A DNA stretch of 64,000 bases from Hypoxylon rubiginosum (lineage: Eukaryota; Ascomycota; Sordariomycetes; Xylariales; Hypoxylaceae): positions 372,001 through 436,000 of the forward strand of contig CADCXA010000067.1 in the NCBI GenBank assembly GCA_902806565.1, read 5' to 3'. The position numbers were made by a program, and so were the translations under genes. The notes under the pieces are model-generated. The model saw only the letters and a list, made by a program, of their open reading frames with translations. It did no database searches and was not told the origin of the DNA. The number at the start of each line of letters is the position of its first letter. Within the stretch, counting starts at the first letter, position 1. This document shows, in pieces, positions 1 through 11,185 of this stretch.

Positions 1-956
1 TTCATGACCTTTCTGCCTGGCTGTCTCCATCATCGCATCGCGCATTTCAAGGCTCTGGCCCTCTTGGCACCAACAGCTATCACGGAGTTGAAATTCGAAA
101 CCAATAGCGATGGCCCTCCAATACAAGGGTCGGGCAGTAAACGAAGAACTAATTGTTCAATTTCAATTGCCAAGGGACTTGCTCGACTGCGCTAGCTTGA
201 ACTTCTGTCTAGCAATACGGACGCTGGGACGTTAACGATTTATCTCATTTCGCTAGGGTCCGGGCCACCCTAGGGCTGCCGGGACTAGACCCTTCAATTA
301 AGAATCTGGCATGATCCTTGTGCTGTGAGGTGAGGCTGTGAGCCTTACGGTGGTAGACGGGACGTAAGCGACCTTTTGCCATGATAATCTGATGATGAGG
401 GCTAGTAGCTGGCAGCAGGTTATAACAGCAGCTTTACTTGTCACTCACGCAAAAAGGACTCGTTGAGAGGAAAGTCGAGAAGAAAAAGGGCTCGCGGACG
501 AATTTCATGCTGGATCGGACGAGGTCGCTCATAATTCTCTAGCGGGTAACCAGGATGTTTCAGCTCGCTTTCGAAAGGGGCAAGGCTTCGTGTTAAGCGA
601 GACTTGGGAGGCAAAGCCAAGAAGTTTGTCATCTTCCTACTTTAACATACCCCAGGATTCAATTGGACTTTAATATTCGAAATGCTTGTTAGCACTGGAC
701 ACTCCGAAAATACTCTTGTATGGAGTGCTATTTGCTCTAAGGATCTGAGAAAACGCCAGACTTCCTAACCGAAGATATGGTCTTGTGGGTTATGTAATAC
801 TTACCTAGGTGGACTTGACACGATTCTTGCAAGTGGTTGCAAATCCGAATCATCGTCGCGGTTGGGAAATGCGATTTTGCTAACGACATTTCGTCTATGA
901 TAAATCTACCTGCAGCTCATACCTTTTCCATTGCCATAGACACGAATATTCGCCCC
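1..956. other. Intergenic, no gene seen
   Basis: Only short open frames of about 60 codons occur here on either strand, with no recognisable protein and no good splice chain linking them. A 124-codon + strand frame from 837 runs into the opposite-strand gene at 957-1541 and looks like its shadow. I see no RNA gene or repeat beyond one TACCTAGG-type palindrome near 803. Confidence 0.5.
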
Positions 957-1541
957 CTATTTGGGCTTCCCAGATTGTGTATAGTCGTATGCGCGCTCCG
1001 GCACATTACGCTCAGCTGCCACCTCTTCCGCGCTGACTGGAACGCGTTCACTTGCGGAAGGATAGTCGACGCTGCCTTTTCCTTTCGAGCCCTTCTCTAC
1101 ACCCTCAGGCAAATCTGCTCCCTTCTGACGCACACTATCACCGACGCTGGCCCCAACGCCCTCGAGACCAGCACGTTCCTTCTTTCGTCGTCCGATGTGC
1201 TCGCCGTGTAGCTCAGCGCTCGTCTGTCCCTGCGTAGGCTTGCCTAGACCGGTGTGAACTGATTGGGATGTAGCGCCGCCTAGGGTGTCCGAGGGATCGG
1301 TTGATCGCTGAGTCTCGACGTTAGAGTACTCGGCCGGAGTCTCGCCCTCCTCGGGGCGGGGCTGGAATGTGTGCTCGCGTGGTGCGGTTCCAGGTTCGAA
1401 CTTCTCCATATGATATTCGGGAACGGCGTCGTTACCGACCTTGACACCGGGCTTGTGACCAGTGGTGGTAAGAGGTTCCGCTCTAGGCTTGCGGCTGTGG
1501 AACTCGCCTTGGCCGATCAACGACTCTGTGTTTGCTGACAT
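957..1541 (-). CDS. Small hydrophilic conserved fungal protein
   Basis: A single-exon gene of 194 aa, starting at the ATG whose complement is 1539-1541 (protein begins MSANTESLIG). The open frame extends further upstream, but that part (MNYLFSIIQNN...) is unlike the rest and probably 5' UTR. The protein is strongly hydrophilic and Gly, Glu, Pro and Lys-rich, with no signal peptide or membrane segment. An internal basic patch (GRRKKERAG) is followed by a Gly-rich stretch. The N-terminal half (GQGEFHSRKPRAEPLTTTGH, then FEPGTAPREHTF) resembles small uncharacterised proteins widespread in Sordariomycetes, possibly stress-related and intrinsically disordered. I recognise no enzyme motif and give no function. 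Reading-frame quality and composition make it a real gene; the role is unknown. Confidence 0.7.
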   Translation of the reverse strand: MSANTESLIGQGEFHSRKPRAEPLTTTGHKPGVKVGNDAVPEYHMEKFEPGTAPREHTFQPRPEEGETPAEYSNVETQRSTDPSDTLGGATSQSVHTGLGKPTQGQTSAELHGEHIGRRKKERAGLEGVGASVGDSVRQKGADLPEGVEKGSKGKGSVDYPSASERVPVSAEEVAAERNVPERAYDYTQSGKPK

Positions 1542-3893
1542 TGTGATGGTTGTATCTGGTGGAAGCTCTAATGAAGAATCAATATAGAGATAGTGATTGT
1601 TGTTTTGAATGATGGAGAAGAGATAATTCAATCGTAGCTAGAAGCCGTGGTAGTAGGGCTTGATATATCGAGCCTAGCGAAAATATGTCAGCTTGTTCCA
1701 TATGTAATTTCTATGATGTCAATTGAGGTGAGGTATCAGAATGAAATCGAAAGTGTAGAGAAAATATGACATCACAAGGCTGCAATCAGATGCTGTAGAA
1801 AGGGTCCGGCATACGTTGATTGGCGGCGATAGGCGAGAAGGAGGGTGAGAAGAGGCAACGAATCTGCTTTAATTGTGGATGGAGTGAAAGGTATGTAGAC
1901 ATGTCGTTGGCGGTTTGCCGTTGTGCTTGACATTTGCTTGACATTATGACAACATTATCGGAGCTTTTGCTACGGCGTACAGATGCTCTGCTGCCATAAT
2001 ATGCCTGGGCAAGTCTAGAACAAAATGATTGGAAACCGAGAGCCGACGATACATGAAGATTTGTTAAGCATCTCCAAGTTAATAATAACGTTTCATTAGA
2101 GGTACTTTTAGACATTGAGGTTCTGCTTGGGTTTCCCAGCGCCGAATAACCAAGGCCTTGCGTCATACATGGCCCTCTTATATGGAGAATTGAGTTGAGA
2201 GAGTTGAGATCTGTAGATTGAGTTCCGTAGATAGGGCTGATTAGGTGGCTCTAGGCAAGTCTAGGCGCCTAGCTTTCACCTTGCATAGGTACATGAAAGT
2301 ATCTGGGGTGGGCTTCAAGACACATATGTATACTTCAGTTTTTGAAGGTCCGTAATGGAGAGCCGAATTGAGCAGTCTGGAGAAGATTTAGAGATGCATT
2401 GCTTTTCCGAGACTGGTCACAACCTTCTCGGCAGTCTCTCACATTGGTGGCGGGTTGACGGGTTAATGGTTGATCGGCCAACATGAAGATCTACTGTTGA
2501 TTTCCACTTTCGACTAACAGATCAACCGTACATGCTTAGCATCAGTAAACATTGGACGATGCGTTGCTTTATGTTAGGCACTAAATTCTTGTTTTTAACG
2601 GTTCCTGGAATAGTGTATATCCACCTGAACTTTGGATTTTGAGGCTTCTTTGTCAAGTCTATTTTAGGGATCTTGTACCTGTGGTGCTGATTGTCGAATT
2701 GGCAGATTGGCTACTACAAGTGCGCTAGCTATATCCATGTTGGTTCCCCTACTGGTTCCCCTACTGACGATGCTTATGTAAGGCGGACCTGCATAACGCA
2801 TTAAAGCATTAAACGTAGGGGTCACCAAGGTAACACGAGGGGCCCCTTAGCTGCCCTAGCTGCCCTAGCTGGTTAGGCGATAGTGAAGCAGCAAATACGA
2901 GAACAACATCCAAAATTACATCCAGGAAACGTTACAATTTACTTGCTTGCCTTTTTCAGCTGCAATACGCTACACATGACAACATAACCCGTCTGTCTGT
3001 ACGGCCCTTGCAAATGCGACTCCTTTCAAAGCCAAGAGAAGAACACCAATTTGTTCAATTCGCATTTTCAGCCTCTCGAGCATCTAAGCAGGTATCGCAC
3101 TATCTACCACAAGCGCCTTGCTTCGTCGATCAGCGCCAAGCACAGCCTCAATACTAGTCAACGTTAAACACTACACCTCCGATAATTTACAGGTGATGCT
3201 CGTGAGAGGGAGGGAGAGCAGACAAGCAGTAAGGGAGTAGTTCGTGTTGCATGCTACATGCTATTTATACATGTTTGCTTGCTGAATACTGCTCCCTGAA
3301 TACATACCTGAGTCCTATTTGATCACCGTTCGTCTCGTTCGTCTCGTACTTGGCATCGGCATTCTCACGTCGTTGACTACACAACCATCAGCCACCTCGG
3401 AACCACCCCACACGACCACTTCTTAACCACCATATCGACTCGCTCAGTATCCCCGTCGCACATACCAGCGCAACATACGCTCGCTTTGCCTCGTCACTCG
3501 TTACCATCGTTCCTTTCGCCTGTGGTACTGGAGCGCTCTAACCTGGTCTAACTGCGACAACTTGAACTTGGTCGACCGTGCGAAACAGGAATAATCACGG
3601 AAAGAAACAGGGAATTGGGAACTGGCTCGCCCATTTTGCCCATCCCGTCGCTTGTCACATCAAGAATCAAGCATCTACCACGGGCTGGCTTATATATACC
3701 CAACATAACCTAGCACTGTACGTGTATACTTGTTGGCCTCCCAAGCTTGTTTGTTTCCCACTTACTTTTCCTTCCAGTCTTTATCTCCATGTCTTAGTCG
3801 TAGATTCAAGCCACTGACCCACGCGCAGGTACAGTCTGGGGTCAACCCTTCTTCCGTCTTTGTCCTGGAGAGCGCACTTTACCATCTGAAACC
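1542..3893. other. Long intergenic region upstream of the btgC-like gene
   Basis: About 2.3 kb separating two divergently transcribed genes. A 126-codon - strand frame (1786-2166) lacks any family resemblance and is rejected. A short direct repeat of GCTGCCCTA occurs near 2851-2870. The last 500 bp (about 3350-3893) is pyrimidine-rich with many CGTC/CTCGTC runs, as is usual for promoters and 5' UTRs of strongly expressed fungal genes. This probably contains the start region of the GH17 gene. No RNA gene seen. Confidence 0.45.
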
Positions 3894-6224
3894 ATGAGCC
3901 GTCGCTACTCCTTTGACTCCGACCCTGGCGAGCGCGCCCCCCTCGACGATCCTAATGACCCATACTCGCACCACGGGCATTCCAGTCAGCGGCAATCTCC
4001 TCCTGCCGCTCGTCCTTCTTCTCCAAACTCCCAGGCACGCTTCTATCAAGATTATCTCCCATCCGAACCGTATCACGATCAAACGCACCCCTCGCCCTCT
4101 GGAACAGGTGCATCGAATCATCCCAGTGCCCATCCCGATTCAGCATTTAATAGGCTACAGAATAATAGAAGATATAGCAGTGGTCCCGAGAGAACTGGTG
4201 CTGGTACCGGTGCTGCAGCGGGTGTCACAGCTGGAGGAGTCTATGCCGCGGCTGAGCCGTCGCCGTCTTCCTCTTTATTTAGACCAATCCAATCATCCGG
4301 CCGGGAAGATAATCCATCTACCCGGGGACCCGAAGTATCCCAACCCAACGTCACTCCCGGTGCCGACAATTTCAGCGAGGCTGCTGCTGGTGGCATGTCC
4401 GGACTTGCTATGAGTGTTGCCGAAAGAAACGCAAGGGAGAGTGGACTAGAAGCCATGAGGCAAGCTCACCAATTCCAGCAGCCACAACAGCCACAATCCC
4501 TCTATCCTGACGGTTATCAAGCCGCCCCTCCGCAGCACAACTCTTACGAGGAACCTCGGGGCTACGCATATGACCAAGGCTATGACCAGGGCTATGACAT
4601 GTCGGGCTACGGTGCCGGAAACTATGGCCATCCCAACCAGCCGTATCATTCATCGCCCGGTCTAGCTCCTATGGGGGCTGCTGTTGCACCCCCGTCGGGC
4701 CGCGACACGCCTACGCGTAGCGTGCACAGCTACTCTAGTGACCCGTTTCGAGATCCTCATATGGCATATGGCCAAAGAATGGACCCGAATTTGGGCCAGT
4801 TCAACCCGAACGATATCGACGACGATGGCGACGACGGTCTCGATTACCGTCGCTCCGCCCGAAATAGCATACTCAGTCTTGGCGGTTCTAGCGGTCGGGG
4901 CGGTAACGGCGCTACTTCTGGGACTGTCGGTGCCGCAGCCGCGGGCGGCGTCGTGGGTGGACTAATAGGAAGAAATCGAACCAGCGGCGTCCACTATGAC
5001 CCGGTACAGAATGCGAGCTCGGCTGGTAATGTAGGCGGCACAGCCGAATACGAGATGGGTGCCAAGAACGAAAAACCGTCTGAGTGGTTATCCGGCCAGA
5101 CTAGCAGCCGCAAGAAGTGGAAATGGTTCATTTTCATCGTCGTCGGCCTCGTCATCGCCGGTGGGATAGCGGGAGGCGTCGTCGGCGGAATCATGGCCAA
5201 CAAGAAGAGCGGGAGTGCCGGTGGACTGCAATCAGCCGATTCGGACACTGCTCTGAACGGGGATCTCGACATCAATTCGAATGAGATAAAGGCATTGATG
5301 AATAATCCCAACTTGCACAAAGTATTCCCAGGCGTCGATTATACGCCTATCAACGTCCAATTTCCTGATTGCCTTAAGAATCCGCCTTCCCAGAACAATG
5401 TCACCCGAGACGTTGCCGTCCTCTCGCAGCTCACCAACACGATTCGACTCTACGGTACCGATTGCAACCAGACCGAAATGACAATCCACGCTCTGAGGCA
5501 GCTGAAGCTCGACAGCGACATCAAGATCTGGCTGGGCGTATGGCAGGACGGCAACGACACGACAAATGAGCGTCAACTTAGCAAGATGTGGAACTTACTA
5601 GATAAGTATGGGGCGGATCCGTTCAAGGGACTCATTGTCGGCAATGAAATCCTCTTCCGAGAGCAGATGACTGCCACGGAGCTTGGCGACCTGCTGGACT
5701 CGGTCAGATCGAATTTGAGCCGTCACGATTGGGACCTTCCCGTCGCCACGAGCGACCTAGGCGACAACTGGGACGCGCAACTCGCCAGCATCAGCGACTA
5801 CATCATGGGCAACATCCACCCTTTCTTTGCCGGTGTTAATGCCAAGGAGGCCGCCTCTTGGACGTGGGACTTCTGGCACAACAAGGCTGAAGGATTTTTC
5901 AAGACGGAAGCCGAGAAGAACGTCATTTCCGAGATTGGCTGGCCGACGAAGGGTGGCACCGACTGCGGCAGCGACACTATTACGGTCTGTCCTGACGGCT
6001 CGGTGGCTGGGATCGACGAGCTCAACACGCTGATGGAGAATTGGGTATGCCAGGCGCTCCAGAACGGTACCAATTATTTCTGGTTCGAGATGTTCGACGA
6101 GCCGTGGAAAATTAGCTTCGATACACCTGGCAAGGAATGGGAAGACCAGTGGGGCCTCATGGATGTCAATAGGAACCTGAAGGACGGCGTCAAGATTCCC
6201 GACTGCGGAGGCAAGACGGTTTGA
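3894..6224 (+). CDS. btgC: Glucan endo-1,3-beta-glucosidase, GH17, type II membrane protein
   Basis: A single-exon gene of 776 aa. Residues 1-400 are a low-complexity cytosolic tail (Ser, Pro, Gly, Tyr, Gln-rich, with a repeated DQGYDQGYD). A hydrophobic segment at about 410-433 (WFIFIVVGLVIAGGIAGGVV) serves as signal anchor, and a GH17 catalytic domain follows at about 470-770. The acid/base glutamate is E585 in VGNEILFRE and the nucleophile is E680 in SEIGWPTKGG, the two GH17 hallmarks. In this family (Aspergillus BtgC-like enzymes) the domain faces the cell wall or periplasm and cleaves or remodels beta-1,3-glucan during wall growth. Length and layout fit BtgC closely, although the N-terminal tail is long. 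The ATG at 3894 is preceded by ACC and starts the conserved MSRRYSFDSD-like opening. A GH17 enzyme is near certain; the exact orthology to btgC is inferred. Confidence 0.93.
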   Translation: MSRRYSFDSDPGERAPLDDPNDPYSHHGHSSQRQSPPAARPSSPNSQARFYQDYLPSEPYHDQTHPSPSGTGASNHPSAHPDSAFNRLQNNRRYSSGPERTGAGTGAAAGVTAGGVYAAAEPSPSSSLFRPIQSSGREDNPSTRGPEVSQPNVTPGADNFSEAAAGGMSGLAMSVAERNARESGLEAMRQAHQFQQPQQPQSLYPDGYQAAPPQHNSYEEPRGYAYDQGYDQGYDMSGYGAGNYGHPNQPYHSSPGLAPMGAAVAPPSGRDTPTRSVHSYSSDPFRDPHMAYGQRMDPNLGQFNPNDIDDDGDDGLDYRRSARNSILSLGGSSGRGGNGATSGTVGAAAAGGVVGGLIGRNRTSGVHYDPVQNASSAGNVGGTAEYEMGAKNEKPSEWLSGQTSSRKKWKWFIFIVVGLVIAGGIAGGVVGGIMANKKSGSAGGLQSADSDTALNGDLDINSNEIKALMNNPNLHKVFPGVDYTPINVQFPDCLKNPPSQNNVTRDVAVLSQLTNTIRLYGTDCNQTEMTIHALRQLKLDSDIKIWLGVWQDGNDTTNERQLSKMWNLLDKYGADPFKGLIVGNEILFREQMTATELGDLLDSVRSNLSRHDWDLPVATSDLGDNWDAQLASISDYIMGNIHPFFAGVNAKEAASWTWDFWHNKAEGFFKTEAEKNVISEIGWPTKGGTDCGSDTITVCPDGSVAGIDELNTLMENWVCQALQNGTNYFWFEMFDEPWKISFDTPGKEWEDQWGLMDVNRNLKDGVKIPDCGGKTV

Positions 6225-7495
6225 GCAATCAAATGTTGGTCTGGCGTTCGAACTGGGGCGTTACAATATGCCACGACTATTTGCGATAACGATGGCACTC
6301 TTCTGGGTGGTTTAGCCGGAGTTGGGCCTCCGTAGACCTTTCTATCATAAGGCTTAAGGAGGCGAAGGTTTGTATAATATGATATTGCGTAAAGGACGTC
6401 GGCACATGCGAAATTCCATGCGGCCAGGGTAGGGATCGGAAAGATAGGAAAGGACACGGTACGAACTGGTCTCGGCGTAGGAAGTTACTTGCTGTTACCA
6501 TGTTATATTCGTTCCCCATCACCGTTCCCGGCGTCATAGACGAAGCATATCAAATGTTAGGGTATCAACGAAATTCATGGCTAAGGGGGTAAGGATAAGG
6601 GGTAGGGGTCCGGCGTGACGCTTGCGTGCATTTGCATTGTCGCGAGCTACGGTTCTGTCATTTTAGTGTTATGGGGCCCTACATAGGGTCTGTATATATT
6701 ACGTTGGGGGCGTACGAGAGCTTTCGAACAGTTCACTCTTTGCGACTCGTCCTAGAGGGCCTGTCAGAAACTCTGTCCAGTACCCTTCAGTTGAGATAGG
6801 TAGATGGTCTAAAAAGAGTTAAATAGTATCGATTGCGGTTGATGTTGAGGTTGTGAAGCTTGCATGTATGGTTTTATGATGCCGTACTTGGTTTCTTCAG
6901 TACATCACCTCCAATATGAGTACGGTTTAACTACATACATATGTACATGTAAGTCCTCATCCCCGGGTACCTAGGTAGTTTGGGTACGGCAATCCTAAGT
7001 CTACTAAGGCCCTCATCAGATTAGGCAGATGGAAAGATAATTCAAATATTGTTGACGTTTGGTAATCATGATACCAGAAAGCCATCGAAGAGAGAGTTTT
7101 CTAAGGCGGGTGAAATCTAGTTCGGACTACGAGGTACCCAAGTTGAAGTCATTCGAAACCATCGGCACTTGACGGGGACAAACGAAATTCGAGCGGCTTT
7201 GTGTCAGATGAATCCTGCAAACATCTCGTAAACATTTCCTATCCTTTCCTACGTACCTAGGTAATGAGTAGAAATCACTTTTATGAAAACACGCTTGTAT
7301 TGTACTCCTATCAAATGCGCGAATGCCCAACTCCTTAACCATGCCATCGTATACTGCGGTTGTTCTGCCTTCGGTACCTGTACTTACCTCTCCAGCCCAT
7401 TCGAGTCCGGAGCACCATCTCTTTTCTAGCCTCACCTAGATTTGATGCTTCCAGCTTCTGGCACCATCGCTACAGAGGGCCATATCGTCGTCCAA
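6225..7495. other. Intergenic, 3' UTR region and spacer
   Basis: No convincing gene. Open frames on the - strand (6074-6537, 7127-7435) overlap the GH17 3' end or are short and featureless. TACCTAGG-type palindromes occur at about 6967-6978 and 7254-7264. The first few hundred bases probably hold the 3' UTR of the GH17 gene. Confidence 0.45.
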
Positions 7496-8005
7496 CTAAG
7501 AGTTTTTGAAGGAACTGTAACGACGGTACACACCGGATACGCGGTTTGATAGTTTTGTGAACGTCTCGCTCATGTTCTCCCTGTGAGATTTCACGGACGT
7601 CCGGCGCGATACCGAGGATACGCGGGAAGTGTACCCCGGTTCCACTTTCTGGACTGGCTCCGGATTGCCGAGACCGTCTTGTACAGAGTCGGCCCATAAG
7701 TATGGGTTTACGCTGAATTCGGCGTAGGACTCTGGGCTGCACAATCCACGGGCGTCAAATCCGGGTTGGTCTGCTGCCGAGGTTTCATCGTCCCTGTCGC
7801 CGTCGTAGTTGGAGGTGACGTCATCATCAACGGCGCATTTCTCGTTGAAGGCCGTAACATATACCATGTTCTCCATGTCACCCTTACGATCAGCTTGCAG
7901 TGCGTGCGTGCCTTTTCCACCTTCTCCCGTCGACGCAGAATATCCAAAAGGAGAATCGGTAGAGCGTGGGAGGGAGGAGAGGTTGATTTGAGGTTGACCC
8001 GCCAT
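7496..8005 (-). CDS. Small hypothetical protein
   Basis: A single-exon frame of 169 aa starting MAGQPQINLSS. The sequence is acidic in the middle (DDDVTSNYDGDRDDETS) and Ser/Arg-rich and basic at the end (SRVSSVSRRTSVKSHRENMS ... RRYSSFK). It has no membrane segment or signal peptide. Codon usage is like that of neighbouring genes and there is a clear ATG, so it is probably genuine. I do not recognise the family. The SRVSSVSRRTS stretch looks like a phosphorylation-prone disordered tail. An opposite-strand frame (7766-8089) overlaps it but has no ATG in context and is taken as the shadow. Confidence 0.5.
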   Translation of the reverse strand: MAGQPQINLSSLPRSTDSPFGYSASTGEGGKGTHALQADRKGDMENMVYVTAFNEKCAVDDDVTSNYDGDRDDETSAADQPGFDARGLCSPESYAEFSVNPYLWADSVQDGLGNPEPVQKVEPGYTSRVSSVSRRTSVKSHRENMSETFTKLSNRVSGVYRRYSSFKNS

Positions 8006-8728
8006 CCTTTCTTCAAACCGAACTGCAATAGCGAGGTGAGGATAACAAGAATAGGGGAAGGGGATTTACACTGTCGACTCCAATTTTAGGGCTTCCCTCG
8101 AACTAGGCCGCTGGGCGTATCGCATAGGAAGAACAGATCAAACAGGTCCTGCTGTATTAGCTTCCTTACCTATCGGGATACCTTACCTAAACAACCAAGT
8201 ACGAAGCTGGCATGGCTAATCTCTCCCTGTTGGCGAACGTGATGCGAGGTATTTGTATCTGAGGGTTTTCAGCATGGGTAGGGATCGTCCTTTCAGTTAT
8301 GAACGCCTTGTTCGTGAACAATGGGAAAGGCGGGTCGCGACAATGCTCTTTACAGATTAGGCTAACTTTGGCATTGTTAAAACAGATGCCGATGGAACTC
8401 GTAGAACCTAGGAGGCTTGGAATTACCTAGAATCGATATTGTTCTAAATTTGTGAGGCTGGCCAAGAATAAAGCGTCGATACATTTTCTGTTTATCTTTC
8501 TATCAGTACGAAGTAGGTACATGGTTCTAATTCCGATAATGACGTAGTACCTTCGTAGTAGTAGCACCTATCACATGATGTGGCGTCAATTTGGCGATGA
8601 TAAGTGAACAAACGGGCTTTGAATAGGCGGGGTTACTCGTACATCCTCATACCTACATCATGGCATATCTAGGCATCACCTTGTAGACTTCACAATACAA
8701 TCCAATACTACCCAATCTCTTGTTCAAT
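8006..8728. other. Intergenic spacer between divergent genes
   Basis: About 720 bp shared as upstream region by the small hypothetical gene (-) and the SWIM/RING gene (+). It contains CCTAGG-type words near 8405 and 8425 and the repeated word TACGAAGTA/TTCGTAGTA near 8508-8560. No open frame of note. Confidence 0.4.
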
Positions 8729-9783
8729 ATGGGCCCGCAACCCGGATCCTACCGGTCTGTCTTGGGGAATGCCTCACCTATGGCCCACCTCACGCCGCGC
8801 AAACGCAAGGCCCCCGCGCCTCCACAGTACGGCGACGACGAGGACGAAGACGATCTACTTATCCTAGAAGAAGAGCAAAAGCCCAAAAGAGCCAAGAAGA
8901 AGGCCGAAAACGAGGAAAAGCGGCTGAGAAGATTTCGTGCCAAGCCTCCTCAGAGCTTCGATGTGACATATGAGCGGGCAACGTCGCAGAGGTTCTACGT
9001 CCTCGGGAGGACCCGCGGCGGCAGCGCGTATTGTCCCTGGGAATCCGTCGAGCTGACCGGCTCTACTGGAAACATCTACGTCGTACACATTGCGCAGCAG
9101 CCAACCTGCGACTGTCCTCACGCCCTGGCTGGCAACCAATGTAAACATGTCATATATGTTCGTCTTACCCTACCAGCTATACCCCCCGCCCCCACGGCCT
9201 CTAGCAGCCTCTAGCAGCCTCTAACGGTGGTTGGAAAGGTCATGTCAAGGGTTCTCCGCGCCCGCTTCGACCTTGTTTATCAGCTTGCTCTGCTCACCAC
9301 CGAGCTCCAAGAAATCTTTGAGAACGCCCCTCCCATTGATACCGGCGACCAGTCTGGCGCCGAGCCGCACGATCGGAATCGTAAGCCCTTAGATGGCGAC
9401 TGCTCCATCTGCTTCATGCCATTCGAGGGTGCAGAAGATACCGTCTATTGCCGCGCTACCTGTGGTCAGAACATTCATAAGGAGTGTTTCGAGATGTGGG
9501 CAGCCACCAAGCGCAAGAGTAGTAGGGATCAAGTCACCTGTCCCATGTGTCGCACGCCCTGGCAGGGTGACGACGACGTGACCAAGAAGATCAAAAACAC
9601 TGGCATGATTGGCTCCGATGGATATGTCAATATTGCTGATCAGGTTGGTGTTAGCCGCCAAAGAGGTAGGTCGGGTCGCCACCGCCATGTCGGACTTGAG
9701 CTAATACATGGGCCGTAGATTACAGCACTTATTATGATGGTCCCCGACGAGGCGCTCGATATGGATATGGGGAGTGGTGGTGA
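8729..9783 (+). CDS. SWIM-type plus RING-type zinc-finger protein
   Basis: Exons 8729-9157, 9239-9665 and 9719-9783 join in frame to 306 aa. The first intron is 81 nt (GTTCGT...AAAG, branch CTAAC near 9221) and the second is 53 nt (GTAGGT...GTAG, branch CTAAT). The N-terminus has an acidic run (DDEDEDDLL) and a lysine-rich nuclear-localisation-like stretch. A SWIM finger follows (CDCPHALAGNQCKH, CxCxnCxH). Next comes a RING-type finger starting CSICFMPF, with TCGQNIHKECF in the middle and CPMCRTPW at the end. The tail is Tyr/Gly/Arg-rich, ending YGYGEWW. SWIM+RING proteins (ZSWIM2-like) act as E3 ubiquitin ligases, so ubiquitin transfer, perhaps nuclear, is the likely role. Because both introns preserve frame or fix the C-terminus, this is one gene, although the first intron hides an in-frame stop. 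Confidence 0.85.
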
Positions 9784-10299
9784 GGTGCTCAGCCAACAAG
9801 CCCACGGATCCCTTATCCTGAAGCAGCTTTGGCCTCGTTGGTTTTCTTGTGAGTTATGATCATCTTTTTGGCTGACACGTTCGGCAAAGTTCAACAACAA
9901 CTTTTGCCCCGGTTAAATACTAGATTCTTTATTAGCAATCTAAATATTCGGTGTGTTCACTTCGGTTTGGGATAAACTGCTATGAATTTATAGCAAAGAA
10001 GCGTTTTTCGTATGCTATTGTTGAGATTATGGTGCACCTATTATCCGTACGTGATTCGAGTTATCTGGAACCGGAGCTGTTTGGCACATTCGATATGGCT
10101 GTCTAGGCTCGTAAGAGTGTTGTGCCCCTATCCTGCACTATTTTGAAACATCATCACATTTACGTTCAGGGTAAGGTCTCATCTTGAATTCGTCGAGCCT
10201 ATGTGATCTGCTTGCTAATCGAAATGTACAGATAGCTAGAGGTGACTGTGACGGAAGGCTTCAGTGGTGGAGTCTATCGTTGATGATGTATTTGACACC
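9784..10299. other. Intergenic between convergent genes
   Basis: About 0.5 kb between the 3' ends of the SWIM/RING gene and the NTF2-like gene. AT-richer than the flanks, with no open frame of interest, consistent with two 3' UTRs. Confidence 0.45.
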
Positions 10300-11185
10300 T
10301 TATGATCCCGTGGACTTCTCACGGTCGGCCTTCAGTCTCATATCTTCCTCTTCATTTCCGGGCACGGTAATTAGTCTGGGAACCGTCACAGCGTTCAACT
10401 TCCGAAATGCCTATTGACGAGTCAGCAACCGATCTAAAGCCACAAACAGAAGACTAAGAGTTGTCGTCTCACCCAGGCCGGCCTCCACCAACTAACGTTA
10501 CAATACGTCCACCAGCTCCAGCCGATCGATACCCGCACCAGCTTCCGTAGGGCATGAAAGGGTACGACAGACATCGGAAAGCCTGCCTCGCTACACAGTT
10601 CGTTGGGTAACTCGCCATTCCATCGATCCTCGACCCTCTCAATCCTTTGGTCCTGCCCTATATAGATGCGGACAGTGGAATTGATGGTCTGCTCTTTGTT
10701 AAGCCCCTTCAAACCGTACGTGTTGGTCAACTGCAGTTCTATCGGATTCCCCGCCGACGTGACGCTGTGGTCCTGGATTCGGATCGGGTTGAATACGGCA
10801 GGCAGCCCGTACCACTGTGCCGCAAATTGATGGTATCCCGTGGCGATCGTAAGCGGGTCGGCGAAGGTCGCGTCGCGAGACCATAGCGACAGGTGCTTGA
10901 GTGTAGGATGGCCTTCGAATAGCTGTTCTCGATTTCCGAGTGTCTATCGTTAGCTGCGGCTTCCTTCGTCACAGAAGTACGTATTTGAAACGGGGCTATC
11001 TTTTAACGCACGTCTAGCACGCTGCCGACGATCAGCTTCTGTCGTAGCGACAGCTCGACGCCAGGGGCTTCATTAATATTTGTGTTCTTAATCAGGTAGG
11101 ATTCGAACGAAGGTGATGCTGCTTCAGTGCGCCCCCGCCTATTGACCTTTGCCGTCGCCGTCGCCGCTCTTGTGTCCGTCGGCAT
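10300..11185 (-). CDS. NTF2/SnoaL-like domain protein
   Basis: Read on the - strand: exon 1 11185-11012 (MPTDTRAATA...IVGSVLD), intron 11011-10923 (GTGCGT...ACAG with branch CTAAC), exon 2 10922-10473, intron 10472-10411 (GTGAGA...ATAG), and exon 3 10410-10300 (AFRKLNAVTVPRLITVPGNE... to TAA). The core (LRQKLIVGSVLD, LFEGHPTLKHLSLWSRDATF, YHQFAAQWYGLPAVF, IYIGQDQRIERVEDRWNGELP) is a typical fungal NTF2-like cone fold of the SnoaL type, normally an uncharacterised cytosolic protein. The end of exon 2 is doubtful. The translated stretch after WNGELP contains an odd Trp-rich segment and a near-duplicate of the exon 3 opening (ALRKL versus AFRKL), so a further intron between about 10473 and 10610 is likely. 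The total is about 244 aa as drawn and probably a little less in reality. Confidence 0.7.

Noticed and set aside
1786..2166. 126-codon - frame as a gene
   Set aside because: No recognisable family, odd composition, no splice partner.
9212..9214. Stop codon splitting the SWIM and RING parts into two genes
   Set aside because: It lies within an 81-nt intron with a CTAAC branch site; splicing gives continuous family-like sequence.
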